Positions 1 through 8,948 of a DNA stretch of 64,000 nucleotides are shown here, in pieces. Location of the stretch: contig NZ_CP132339.1 of NCBI RefSeq assembly GCF_030944405.1, positions 6,138,001 to 6,202,000 of the forward strand, read 5' to 3'. Each line of letters begins with the position of its first letter. The stretch's first letter is position 1. The notes beneath the pieces are model-generated. The model saw nothing but the letters and a program-made list of their open reading frames with translations. It was not told where the DNA came from and did no database searches. A program made the position numbers and the translations under genes. This stretch comes from Janthinobacterium sp. J1-1. Its GTDB lineage: Bacteria; Pseudomonadota; Gammaproteobacteria; Burkholderiales; Burkholderiaceae_D.

Positions 1-790
1 GCAGTTCATCGACGTCGGACGGCGTGTCGGAGGCGCCGATCAGCAGCAGACAGGCGCCGGGCACGTCACGGCGCACGATCTGCAGAGCGTCGAGCAGGCG
101 TTCGAGCTGGCGCGACTGGTCCAGCGTGCCCAGGTAGGCCAGCAGCGGCACGCCGTGCCAGCCGTCGGGCCGCACGGGCTCGATGGCTTGCTGGCCCAGC
201 ACTTCCATGTCGACCCCCATCGGCACGGCGCTCAGCCGCCCTGCGGCGACACCCTTGCCGCGCATCATCTGCAGCATCGCCTCGCTCTGCACGAAGACGT
301 GGTCGGCGCGCGGCAGCAGCACCCGATACAGCAGCCACTGCTCGACCAGGCCCTTGCACAGCACCAGGCGTCCGCGCAAGGTCGCTCGCTGCGCCAGGCC
401 GGAGCGCGCGCGTTCGATGCGCCCTTCGCTGATCAGGTAGGAAACCCAGTAATAAAAGGGAATGCCCTTCAGGCGGGCGATCAGCAGCGCCAGCAGGCCG
501 GTCGGCACCATGTCGCGCACCTGGACCGCGTCGCAATCGGCGCGGCGCGCGCCACACAAGGCGCGCAGACAGCCGAGTTGAAAAGCCAGTTCGCGCCGCA
601 GCCGGCTGGCGTGAAAGCGCGGAGTGCGCACCGAGCGAAAGCCCTGCGCCTGCGGCGCCTGCGGCGACGGCATGCCGACGATATCGCAAGCGACGCCGTG
701 GCGCGGCAGGTATTTGCCGAACAGTACCGCCACATCGGGACGAAAGGTGGGCAGGCTTTCCGGCACCAGTTGCAAGATCTTCAGGGACAT
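1..790 (-). CDS. Glycosyltransferase family 4 (partial, C-terminus outside window)
   Basis: Reading the minus strand from an ATG at 790 gives 263 codons with no stop before the window edge, so the 3' end is missing. The start resembles GT-B enzymes (MSLKILQLVPESLPT), and further in are VPMGVDMEVL and LAYLGTLDQSRQLERLLDAL, which mark the hinge and the start of the C-terminal nucleotide-sugar domain of GT4 enzymes. It probably adds a sugar to the lipid-linked repeat unit of the exopolysaccharide made by the genes to its right. A strong hairpin terminator lies between it and the lyase gene upstream, so it may be a separate or read-through unit. Donor and linkage cannot be read from sequence. Confidence 0.85.
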   Translation of the reverse strand, partial: MSLKILQLVPESLPTFRPDVAVLFGKYLPRHGVACDIVGMPSPQAPQAQGFRSVRTPRFHASRLRRELAFQLGCLRALCGARRADCDAVQVRDMVPTGLLALLIARLKGIPFYYWVSYLISEGRIERARSGLAQRATLRGRLVLCKGLVEQWLLYRVLLPRADHVFVQSEAMLQMMRGKGVAAGRLSAVPMGVDMEVLGQQAIEPVRPDGWHGVPLLAYLGTLDQSRQLERLLDALQIVRRDVPGACLLLIGASDTPSDVDEL

Positions 791-916
791 AGGCAGAAGC
801 AATCAGCTTGCGCGGCAGTGGAAAACGGGGCACGGCCACTGCCGGCATCAGGCTATGCCCATATGAAACGATCAATCATCTTACCCGAACAGCATGGTTT
901 TAGCGGCACGCCAGAG

Positions 917-957
917 CCGAAAAAAAAAGCAATACCAGGCGGTATTGCTTTTTTCGG
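917..957. terminator. Intrinsic (bidirectional-looking) terminator
   Basis: AAAAAAGCAATACC at 923-936 is followed by a 4-base loop and then GGTATTGCTTTTTT at 941-954. The stem is perfect, with an A-run on one side and a T-run on the other, so it can work in both directions. It sits just past the stop of the leftward lyase gene (973) and before the leftward GT4 gene (790). Confidence 0.85.
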
Positions 958-972
958 CCTGGGGTGCCGCGA

Positions 973-3231
973 TTACTTTGGCAATGGCAGTGTCAACGTT
1001 TGCGTGCCGACCACGACCTTGCGCAGGCCGCCGCTGGTGTCGAGCCTGACGGCCGTGCCCTTGCAACCGACGTCGAGCACCGTCAGGAATTCGCCGCTGG
1101 TGGCGGCGGCGGCCTTGACGAACACGCCGTGGTCTTCATAGGTGCCGCTTTGCGGCGGCGGGCCGACGCGGCGCTCGAAACGCTGGTCGCTGGTGGCCAG
1201 CGGCACCAGGCACACCTTGCGGCCCTGGTTGGTGATGGAGATATTGCCGGCCGCATCGGCGTCGATAGGCGCATAGCCATGGAAGTTCCACTCGAAGACG
1301 CGTGGCGTGGCCGACGCGTACTGGTCGAGGATGACGGCGGTGTCGGTGCCGCGCACATACCAGATCTTGCGCGTGGCCGATTTCAGCAGGCCGGCATAGG
1401 CCGGCGTGGCGTCGCCTTCGACGTAGTCGACGGCAGGCGTGGTGGAAAACGCGTTGATGCGGCCATTGCGCGACAGCGGCTCTTCATAACCCTCCACCAC
1501 TTGCCCGATGCCGCCGTCGAAGGTCAGCGCATTGTGCGACTTCGACTGGCGGTACCAGGAATTCCACAGCGGCGAATCGTACCAGTCGTACCAGCCGGTT
1601 TCCGTCAGCAGCGGCACGCCGCCGCTGAACAGCACGAAACCGTTCTGGTCGCCATGGCTGTGATTGAAGGAACCGTAAGGGCTGGCCTTGAAGTACAGCG
1701 AGGTGCGGCCACTGTCGGCCAGGTTGCTGTGCATGGCGGTCCAGCCGATGCTCGGATAGTAGGCGGCATTGGCCGGCGGCGTGGCGGCCGCGGCGGCAAC
1801 GGTCGCGACCGGCATCGGATACGGCGCCTGCAAGGTAGCCAGCACGTCGTCCGGACGGGTCAGGTTTTTCACATACCAGGCCGCCTGCGGCGTGGCGTAG
1901 CGCGAGGCGAAGCCCTTCATGAAACGGTATTCGGGCGCCGTCTCGTGGCCGTCGCCAAACACGTGGGTCTGCTGGCCGGGCGGCACGAAATGCATCAGGA
2001 ACTGCGCGTAGCCGCGCGACCAGGGCTTGTCGAACATGTTGACGCCGGTCGCCTGCGCCAGCGCGGGCCAGATCTGCAGCGCGAAGTCGGCTTCGTATTC
2101 CGCATACGCGGTACCGTTGGCAAAGCCGCCCTCCGGGCCGCTCCAGACGCTGAACGAGCTGACGAAGGCGCGGAACGAGAAATCGAACCAGTCGGCCGCG
2201 GCGGGAATATCGCCCAGCGCCAGGGTCGAGGTCAGGGTCAGGTAAGCCATGCTGGTGGCCGCGTGCGAATCGTAGGGCAGCTGGTCGAGACGGCCGCCGC
2301 CGGCCGACAGGTCGGCGTACAGCGCGCTGGTGCGCGCCGCCACCACCGACAGCCACTTGTCGCGGCGCGTGGTGTCGCCATTGACCACCAGCGCGCCGGC
2401 CAGCATGTCGATCGCTTTCATCAGGCTTTGCGCGATCACGCGGCTGCCCATGTCCTGGTTGGCAAAACTGGTCGGACCGTTCACGTCCAGCGCGGCGAAC
2501 TGGTCGCCGCGGCGGATCGCTTCATCGAGGTAGGCTTGCTGGCCGGTCAGGCGGTACAAGGTCGCCGCACCCTCCAGCTGGCGCGCATTCGGATTGACGC
2601 GCTGCATGATGTTCGATTGCTGCGCCACCAGCGCCGCCGTGCGGATCTTGCTTCCCGGCAGCGGCCACTCGCTGTCGGACACGGTTTTCAGCGACGAGAC
2701 GTAGTAGTTCACTTCGTTCGTCAGGCCCGTCAGCGCCTGCTGGCGGTCGGCGCGCATGGCGGCGCTCCATGACGAGAAAGGCTTCAGGCCGCTGGGCAGC
2801 GCGCGCGGGCGCGCCTTGCGCGTGACGGCATTGCGCAGCGCCAGGTTTTCAGCCACCTCGAACAACTGCGAGTTACTGGCAATCACGAAGCTGCGCGGGG
2901 TCGACCACTCCTGCGAGGTCGATGGCCGCACGCGCCAGGTATAGTTACCAACAGGCAATGCTCGCGGTGGCAAATACCAGTTGCGGGTGCTCTTGAAAGT
3001 ACGGTTCAGCACGCCATTCAGATACACTTGGACCACGTATTCCGGCGGCGCCGAAGGATGGCGCGACCACGAGAAAGTCGGCGGGTTCTGCGCCTGGGTC
3101 TGCATGTTGTCCGGCAGTGGTCGGATGGCCAGCGGATCGGTCGCCTGTACCCAGTCTGCCCGGGCGGCGCCGCACAAAGGCAACAGCAATAGCAAAGCGG
3201 AACGCAACAGGGGGCGGTTGCTTGATTTCAT
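973..3231 (-). CDS. Secreted heparinase II/III-family polysaccharide lyase
   Basis: The start was set at ATG 3231 rather than further upstream because it gives a clear signal peptide (MKSSNRPLLRSALLLLLPLC, cleavage near GAARA-DW) and has AAGGAA at a good distance upstream. The product is about 752 residues. The N-terminal third has a fibronectin-like domain with the look of DUF4962 (PPTFSWSRHP, YTWRVRP). A helical toroid region follows, then a heparinase II/III beta-sandwich with SFNHSHGDQNGFVLFSGG and SHNALTFDGG, the usual sites of catalytic and metal-binding His. The likely role is periplasmic or extracellular cleavage of an acidic polysaccharide, fitting trimming or turnover of the polymer made by this cluster. 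It is the last gene before the terminator at 917-957. The substrate is unknown. Confidence 0.82.
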   Translation of the reverse strand: MKSSNRPLLRSALLLLLPLCGAARADWVQATDPLAIRPLPDNMQTQAQNPPTFSWSRHPSAPPEYVVQVYLNGVLNRTFKSTRNWYLPPRALPVGNYTWRVRPSTSQEWSTPRSFVIASNSQLFEVAENLALRNAVTRKARPRALPSGLKPFSSWSAAMRADRQQALTGLTNEVNYYVSSLKTVSDSEWPLPGSKIRTAALVAQQSNIMQRVNPNARQLEGAATLYRLTGQQAYLDEAIRRGDQFAALDVNGPTSFANQDMGSRVIAQSLMKAIDMLAGALVVNGDTTRRDKWLSVVAARTSALYADLSAGGGRLDQLPYDSHAATSMAYLTLTSTLALGDIPAAADWFDFSFRAFVSSFSVWSGPEGGFANGTAYAEYEADFALQIWPALAQATGVNMFDKPWSRGYAQFLMHFVPPGQQTHVFGDGHETAPEYRFMKGFASRYATPQAAWYVKNLTRPDDVLATLQAPYPMPVATVAAAAATPPANAAYYPSIGWTAMHSNLADSGRTSLYFKASPYGSFNHSHGDQNGFVLFSGGVPLLTETGWYDWYDSPLWNSWYRQSKSHNALTFDGGIGQVVEGYEEPLSRNGRINAFSTTPAVDYVEGDATPAYAGLLKSATRKIWYVRGTDTAVILDQYASATPRVFEWNFHGYAPIDADAAGNISITNQGRKVCLVPLATSDQRFERRVGPPPQSGTYEDHGVFVKAAAATSGEFLTVLDVGCKGTAVRLDTSGGLRKVVVGTQTLTLPLPK

Positions 3232-3416
3232 GGAGGCAATTCCTTCGGCGGGTGTCAGGTTGGGCATGGATCCGGGGTGACCATCGACATTGCGCGACGC
3301 TACCGTAACGCAAGGGGGACGGTCTTTTGATGCAAAAGCAAGAGGTGATTTTTTAACCAAGAAGAACTTGGGCAATTCCCTCAATTATACCGAAATGCCC
3401 ATCGGCAACGACTATA

Positions 3417-4364
3417 TTAAGCGGCGATGCGTGATTTTCGCCACAACGACCAGCGCCTGGTCATGGCCGGTGTAAACAGCAGGCACATGATGGCCGTGCT
3501 GCACCAGTGGCGCGTGACGCCGTTGCGCATGGCGCGCCCCATTTCGGCCAGCGCCGCGCCGCGGCGGCCCGCTTCGAGCAGTTCGCGCGCCACCACCACG
3601 CGCGCATTCGACACCAGCAGCAAGGCCGGCCGGCGCGCCGGATCGCTGGCCGGCCAGCCGCGGGCGCGCTGTTCCAGCCGGGCAAACACGGGCAGCACCA
3701 CGTCACGCCCGGAGATGGCGCTCAGGCTGCCGCCCACGTCCAGCCGGTAGGCCACCAGCGGCAGCGCCGTCTGCACCAGGCGGTGGCGTTCGGCCAGGCG
3801 GAACCACAGGTCCAGGTCTTCGCCGAACTGCTCGCCCTCGGGAAAACACGGCTGCAAAGCCAACAGCGCGCTGCGCCTGGCGGCGACCGAGCCGGTAAAG
3901 AAGGAGAGCCATTGCCGATTGCAGCGCGCAAAGAAATCATCAACGACTTCCACCTGCTGCGGCGGCAAGGCGGGCGCATCGGCCAGGCGCACATCGCCGC
4001 CCGGCGTGACGCCCTTGAAGCCGGTGGCGAAATAGGACTCGGCGGGATAGGCCAGCGCCATGCCGGCCTGCGTGCGCAGGTAGTCGGGCGCGTACCAGTC
4101 ATCGGCATCGAGGAAACACACCAGTTCGCCACGCGCTTCCGCGATCCCGCGGTTGCGCGCGCGCGACACGCCGCCGTTGGCCTGGCGCACCAGCCGCACG
4201 CGCGGATCAAGGCAGGCCTGCACGCGCGCCGGCCCGTCGTCGGTCGAGCCATCGTCGACCACCACCACTTCCCAGTCGGCATGGGTTTGCGCCAGCACCG
4301 AAGCCAGGGTGGCCTCGATATACGCCGCCTTGTTGTACAGCGGAATAACAACCGAACACAGCAT
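3417..4364 (-). CDS. Glycosyltransferase family 2
   Basis: About 315 residues with the GT-A fold signature of GT2: CSVVIPLYNKAAYIEATLAS at the N-terminus, VVVDDGSTD for nucleotide binding, the DXD-type motif in CFLDADDWY, and FGEDLDLWFRLA for the catalytic base region. Its ATG shares a base with the stop of the upstream polymerase gene (TGATG), so the two are translationally coupled; a GTG one codon earlier is possible. It should transfer a sugar from an NDP-sugar onto the undecaprenyl-linked exopolysaccharide unit on the cytoplasmic face. No transmembrane segment is obvious. Donor and acceptor are unknown. Confidence 0.9.
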   Translation of the reverse strand: MLCSVVIPLYNKAAYIEATLASVLAQTHADWEVVVVDDGSTDDGPARVQACLDPRVRLVRQANGGVSRARNRGIAEARGELVCFLDADDWYAPDYLRTQAGMALAYPAESYFATGFKGVTPGGDVRLADAPALPPQQVEVVDDFFARCNRQWLSFFTGSVAARRSALLALQPCFPEGEQFGEDLDLWFRLAERHRLVQTALPLVAYRLDVGGSLSAISGRDVVLPVFARLEQRARGWPASDPARRPALLLVSNARVVVARELLEAGRRGAALAEMGRAMRNGVTRHWCSTAIMCLLFTPAMTRRWSLWRKSRIAA

Positions 4365-5782
4365 CACGCCATCCCCGGTATGCGCGCCCTGCGCGCCCTG
4401 ACGGCCTCTTTGTCGGCCACCGGATAATTCGCCGTGATAATGATCAGCAGCAGCACATGGGTCAGGGCTTCGGCGGCAAAGCCGGACAGCGACAGCGGCA
4501 CCTCGCTGAAGGAGCGGCTGGCGATCAGCACGAACAGTGCCATCGACAGGCCCTGGCTGGCCCTGGCGGTGCGCGCCGAAGCGTACAGCAGCACCAGCGC
4601 ATATAGCACCAGGCCGATTACGCCGATGGTGCCGGCACTGGCCAGGCTCTGGTAAAACTGGCTGTGCGCATGCGTGGCATATGGCATGCCGATGCTGGCG
4701 CGAAAAGCATCATCCCACAAGGGCAGGCCATAGCCGAAAATCGGACTCTTGTACCACTCCTGCACCGCCACCTGCCAGATCACGTCGCGGCCCGTCAGGC
4801 TCATCAGTTCAAAACCTTCGTCGCTCGAGGCGAAACGCGCCAGCTTGGCATCGAGGCTGCCGAACATCACTAACAGCATGCCCATCGTGCACAGCAGGAT
4901 AAAGCAGAAGATGGCGATGATCGACAACTGCGGCCGGCGGTAATCGAACAGGCGTTCCTTGATCTGCTCGCGAAAGCCGAAATACGCGATACAGGCAAAG
5001 CACAGGATGCAGGCGATCCAGTTGGTTTTCGATTGCGACAGCAGCAGGCTGGCAATGCCCACGACCCAGGCGAACAGGTTCAGCGGACGCCAGGCAAACG
5101 GCTTGCGCCACAGGCACAGCAGATACACCACCACCATCGGCCCCAGCACGTTGGCATGGCTGGCCAGCCCCGCATAGCGTACGTTGAGGAAAGGCAGCAG
5201 GCCATGGTAGTTCTTGACGATGACCATGTTCGGCTTCCAGGCCAGCATGCCCGCGCTGAGCACCAGGAACAGCAAGTTGGCATTGCGCATGGAAACGATG
5301 CTCAAGTCCACTTCCCTGGGCTTCATCAGCATGGCGGCACAGCCGGCCAGGAACATGTACAGGTATTCATGCGACACTTCCATATGGCGGCCAAACAGGG
5401 CCGGGCTGACGATATTGCTGAGGAAATACAGCACGAAAGCCCAGAACAGCAGCAGCGGCATGGCCTGCGCCTTCTCGCGCGACGTCATGCGGTGCAGGAA
5501 GCGTTCGCCGCAGGCGAAAATCACGAACAGCGAGGTTAACCGGCCAAGCCAGACGGTGGCCGGATGGCGCACCACCGCCTTGACGCCCAACAAGATCTCG
5601 CTCAGCGAAAAATCGCGGTTCGACAGCATGGCGGTAACGGCGATCGACAACATCACCGGGTAAAACACATACGGCACCAGGCCGGTTGCGCGCTTGCTGC
5701 CCCAATGAATGCTCAAGGCAATGACGAACACCACCACCAGCGCGGCGACCAGAGCAAACAGGCCAAACAGTATTTCACTCAT
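4364..5782 (-). CDS. O-antigen ligase / Wzy-like polysaccharide polymerase
   Basis: A 472-residue polytopic inner-membrane protein with about ten to twelve hydrophobic segments and a large periplasmic loop holding ARFASSDEGFELMSLTGRDV and a following GYGLPLWDD stretch, as in the O-antigen ligase (Wzy_C / WaaL) family. HAHSQFYQSLASAGTIGVIG near residue 395 is the typical conserved His-containing segment. In this cluster it is the best candidate for the polymerase joining repeat units in the periplasm. It overlaps the flippase gene upstream by 8 bp and the GT2 gene downstream, as expected of one operon. Confidence 0.85.
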   Translation of the reverse strand: MSEILFGLFALVAALVVVFVIALSIHWGSKRATGLVPYVFYPVMLSIAVTAMLSNRDFSLSEILLGVKAVVRHPATVWLGRLTSLFVIFACGERFLHRMTSREKAQAMPLLLFWAFVLYFLSNIVSPALFGRHMEVSHEYLYMFLAGCAAMLMKPREVDLSIVSMRNANLLFLVLSAGMLAWKPNMVIVKNYHGLLPFLNVRYAGLASHANVLGPMVVVYLLCLWRKPFAWRPLNLFAWVVGIASLLLSQSKTNWIACILCFACIAYFGFREQIKERLFDYRRPQLSIIAIFCFILLCTMGMLLVMFGSLDAKLARFASSDEGFELMSLTGRDVIWQVAVQEWYKSPIFGYGLPLWDDAFRASIGMPYATHAHSQFYQSLASAGTIGVIGLVLYALVLLYASARTARASQGLSMALFVLIASRSFSEVPLSLSGFAAEALTHVLLLIIITANYPVADKEAVRARRARIPGMA

Positions 5783-7313
5783 GTAGTTCTCGCGGTTCGA
5801 TTAAATGGTTGCCGGCGCCGCAGCGCTCGCGCAGATAGCGGATGACGCCGGCCGGCACGGGCGGACTGAAACGCCCCAGCATGCCGACCACGCGCAGGCC
5901 CAGCAACGGCGGCCAGGCCAGCACGGCGGCCAGCAGCAGCGCGCCGCCCAGCAAGGCTCCGCCCAGGAAAGCGGCCAGCGGATGGCCGCTCGCCATGCCG
6001 CCCAGCACGGTGCCGCCCCAGCTGCCGGCGCCGGCCAGCAGCGCCATGGCGACGCCGCGCGACGCCAGCGGCGCCAGGTCGCGCAGGCCCACGTGCAGGC
6101 GCAGGCAGGCGGCCGTGCCCACCACCAGCGCGCGCGCCAGCAAGGTGCCGGCGGCGATCAGCGCCACGGTGGCCGCGCCCTGCCCCGCAAACCAAAACAG
6201 CATGGCACCGGCTGCCACGATCAGCGGCAGCTGCAGCAGGCTTTCCAGGTGCTTGCCACCGGTATTCCACAAGATGGGGGTCGACATGCCCCAGGTGATA
6301 TAGGCCGGCATGGCCAGCGCCAGGATGGCCAGCACGATGCCGGACTCTTGCCAGACGGTGCCGTACAGCACGCCGATCAGGGCCGGCGCCGTCACCGCCA
6401 GCAGCACGAACAGCGGCAGGATCACGATCCAGATGGTCGCCAGCACCGACACATACATGTCGCGCAGGCGCGGCATGTCGTCCTGCAACTTGGCGCCGGT
6501 GGCGAGAAACGCCGGCTGCAGCGCGTTCAGGAACAGTCCGTTGGGCGTATTGGCCAGGTTGTAGCCGACCGCATACACGCCGACCGCGTGGGCGGTGAGA
6601 AAGCGGCCCAGGAAAACCCGGTCCAGGTTGTTCAGGAACCAGTTGCACAGATTGGTCACGAACACCGTCAGGCCCACATGCGTCGAGCGGCGCGCGCCCT
6701 CGTACCACAGCAGCGGGCGCAGAGAAAAGCGCGTGCGCGCATAGGTCAGCAGCAGCGCCGTGGCCGACTGGCCCAGCCAGGCGCACACCAGGGTCCACAC
6801 GCCGGCGCCGGCATACGCCATCGACAGGCCGATCATCAGGTAGCCGACGATATAGCTGGTCAGCTGGATGATGTTGAGCGCGCGGAAATCGAGCTGGCGG
6901 CGCAGCAGGCCACTGCCGGTGGCCGTCAGCGCATTGAGCACACAGGTCAGGCTCATCCAGGCGATCACCGGCGCGATGCGCGGTTCCTTGAAATACACGG
7001 CAACCCACGGTGCGATAAAGAACAGCAAGGCCATCGCCGCCAGCCCGGTGATGGCCTGCCAGGTCACCGTGAAGCGCACGTCTTCCTCGTTCAGGGTCTG
7101 GTTTTGCACCAGGCCCCAGGAAAAGCCGAAATCGGCGAGGAAATTGCTGAACGTCATGACGAGCAAGCCCATCGCGAACAAGCCGTAGCTTTCCGGACCC
7201 AGCAGGCGCGCCAGCAGCACTTGCGTGACCAGTTGCAGGCCGAACATGGCGACCGTGCCCATCGCCGCCCACTTGACGGCGCTGACGCTTTTTTGATTGA
7301 TATCGCTGCCCAT
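5775..7313 (-). CDS. MOP-superfamily lipopolysaccharide/EPS flippase (Wzx-like)
   Basis: About 512 residues from ATG 7313 (a GTG nine bases upstream is the alternative). It is hydrophobic throughout with about 12-14 membrane segments. SVSAVKWAAMGTVAMFGLQ followed by LLARLLGPESYGLFAMGLLV is the usual N-terminus of the polysaccharide transport / lipopolysaccharide biosynthesis (Polysacc_synt_3) flippases. It should move undecaprenyl-diphosphate-linked repeat units to the periplasm. It is placed directly before the polymerase-like gene and overlaps it by 8 bp. Confidence 0.9.
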   Translation of the reverse strand: MGSDINQKSVSAVKWAAMGTVAMFGLQLVTQVLLARLLGPESYGLFAMGLLVMTFSNFLADFGFSWGLVQNQTLNEEDVRFTVTWQAITGLAAMALLFFIAPWVAVYFKEPRIAPVIAWMSLTCVLNALTATGSGLLRRQLDFRALNIIQLTSYIVGYLMIGLSMAYAGAGVWTLVCAWLGQSATALLLTYARTRFSLRPLLWYEGARRSTHVGLTVFVTNLCNWFLNNLDRVFLGRFLTAHAVGVYAVGYNLANTPNGLFLNALQPAFLATGAKLQDDMPRLRDMYVSVLATIWIVILPLFVLLAVTAPALIGVLYGTVWQESGIVLAILALAMPAYITWGMSTPILWNTGGKHLESLLQLPLIVAAGAMLFWFAGQGAATVALIAAGTLLARALVVGTAACLRLHVGLRDLAPLASRGVAMALLAGAGSWGGTVLGGMASGHPLAAFLGGALLGGALLLAAVLAWPPLLGLRVVGMLGRFSPPVPAGVIRYLRERCGAGNHLIEPRELHE

Positions 7314-7356
7314 GATTCTCACTGTCTGCCACGGCGACGGGCGCCGTGGGCGCGCA

Positions 7357-8043
7357 TCAGCCCGGTGGTGTGCCGATCAGCCGGCTACGCTCGGCCGCCG
7401 GCATGCTGGCCAGCAGGCTGTTGACGAAATTGGCCTGCAACTGATACGAGTGCGGCAAGTCGGTGTCGATATTGGAAACGCGAAACAGCATGGCGTCGGC
7501 GACGGTGCCGGTCAGCCCGTAGCGCAATTGCTCGAGCCGCTGCTGCAGGCCGACCTTGCTGATCTTGTTGCCAACCGTGATCCAGTAGGTGATCGGTTCG
7601 CTGCGGTTGCCCGTCACCGCCAGCAGGCGCTTGACGGGCAGCTTGCCGTACGACGTAGCGAGCTCGCCGTATTCGTCGCGCTCGACCTGGAAGCCTTGCG
7701 CGGCGTAGCAGACCTCGGGCTTGTGCACGCTCATGTTGTCGCTCTGGTCGCCGCCATAGGCGATCGACAGCATCACCCGTTCGCCGCGCGGATTGACATA
7801 GGTGCGCGACAGGGTCTGGTTATAGATCTTGTTCAGGCGCGACTGGGTTTCCGGATCGACCTGCAGCGGCACCAGGGTGTTGTCGAGGCGCCATTCGCCA
7901 AACGCCTGCGGTATCGCCGTTTCCAGCGAAAAACTGGGGCGCTGGTCAGACATTTTCACGCCGGGCGCCACCGCGCGGCTGAGGATGGCGGCGCCCAGCA
8001 GCAAGGCGCCCAGCAGCAAGTTCATGCGTAACGAGGCAGTCAT
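7357..8043 (-). CDS. epsI: Exosortase-B-associated protein EpsI
   Basis: 228 residues from ATG 8043, which overlaps the xrtB stop (ATGA). One N-terminal membrane anchor ([17 protein letters not shown]) is followed by a periplasmic domain containing HKPEVCYAAQGFQV, the diagnostic His...Cys motif of the EpsI family, and IAYGGDQSDNMSVHKPE just before it. In other exosortase systems this domain is fused to the exosortase or encoded next to it. Its biochemical role is unsettled; it is taken to assist exosortase or polymer processing. The assignment rests on the motif and on adjacency to xrtB. Confidence 0.9.
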   Translation of the reverse strand: MTASLRMNLLLGALLLGAAILSRAVAPGVKMSDQRPSFSLETAIPQAFGEWRLDNTLVPLQVDPETQSRLNKIYNQTLSRTYVNPRGERVMLSIAYGGDQSDNMSVHKPEVCYAAQGFQVERDEYGELATSYGKLPVKRLLAVTGNRSEPITYWITVGNKISKVGLQQRLEQLRYGLTGTVADAMLFRVSNIDTDLPHSYQLQANFVNSLLASMPAAERSRLIGTPPG

Positions 8044-8948
8044 GGCGCCACTCCCGCGGCCGGTGCGCCAGCACCGCCGCGCTTGCGCACGATCCATTGC
8101 AGCAAGGAATCAACGGCAAGAATCAGCAGCAGCGCGCTGATGAACAGCACCATGCCGGCAAAGCCGTGCAAAAAGCCCTGGCCGGCCGCGTCGCCGAAAT
8201 AATAGGTGATCAGGGTCAATGTCATCACGCGGATGACATTGGCGGTAAATGAAATCGGCACGATCAGCAGCGCCAGCACGATATTGCGGAACGGCGAGGT
8301 GTGGCGCACCAGGTTAAGGTAGAACAGGCCCAGCGCTTCGAGCGTGAGCAGGGTCTGCAGGCCGGCGCAGGCGTCGGCCACCAGCAGCTGGTATTGGCCG
8401 ATCTGCAGGATCACGCCGGTGCGCGCGATCGGATAGCCGGCCAGGAACAGCAGGTGTTCGGTGACATACGATACGGCCATCTTCATCGGCATGGTCAGGG
8501 TGGTGACCAGCGGCAGCGGCAGCGGCACCATGAACAGCATGAAAAAGAAGGGGAACCACAGCACGCGCGCGGCAGGACGGCCGCGCTTGAGCAGCAGCAG
8601 CGCCAGGCCGGTGCCGATCAGGGCCAGGATTTCCAGCGACAATATCTGCTGCGAACAGCCCAGCACGTACAGCAGCAAGGACGCCACCAGCAGCGGCCAG
8701 CCGGCGCGGCTGGACGGGGCGCCGGCGCTGGCCGCCAGCATCTCGGGCCACTTGCGGTAGATCAGCCACAGCGACAGGACCAGGATGATGGGACCGTGCG
8801 CCTGCTCTTCGGTGGACCAGATGCCGCGAAACAGGCCGACCAGGCTGGGCAGCAGCATGGCCAGGAAGCCCAGCGCCAGCGGCAGCCAGTCGGGCAGCGC
8901 AAAGCGGCCGGTACGGGCCGGCGGAATGGCGTGGCCGTGCGCAGCCAT
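8040..8948 (-). CDS. xrtB: Exosortase B
   Basis: 302 residues, with about eight membrane segments. The catalytic triad of exosortases is visible: Cys194 in ADACAGLQTL, Arg240 in TANVIRVMTL and His261 in GFLHGFAGMV. The family cleaves PEP-CTERM-tagged proteins at the membrane during export in EPS-producing bacteria. ATG 8948 was chosen over an in-frame TTG because it overlaps the stop of epsG (TGATG). The XrtB subtype is inferred from the surrounding epsD-E-F-G and epsI genes. A PEP-CTERM substrate gene exists in the window at 21840-22601. Confidence 0.93.
   Translation of the reverse strand: MAAHGHAIPPARTGRFALPDWLPLALGFLAMLLPSLVGLFRGIWSTEEQAHGPIILVLSLWLIYRKWPEMLAASAGAPSSRAGWPLLVASLLLYVLGCSQQILSLEILALIGTGLALLLLKRGRPAARVLWFPFFFMLFMVPLPLPLVTTLTMPMKMAVSYVTEHLLFLAGYPIARTGVILQIGQYQLLVADACAGLQTLLTLEALGLFYLNLVRHTSPFRNIVLALLIVPISFTANVIRVMTLTLITYYFGDAAGQGFLHGFAGMVLFISALLLILAVDSLLQWIVRKRGGAGAPAAGVAP

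Noticed and set aside
3232..3384. Longer N-terminus for the lyase
   Set aside because: The upstream codons would bury the signal peptide inside the protein, and the ribosome-binding site fits the ATG at 3231.
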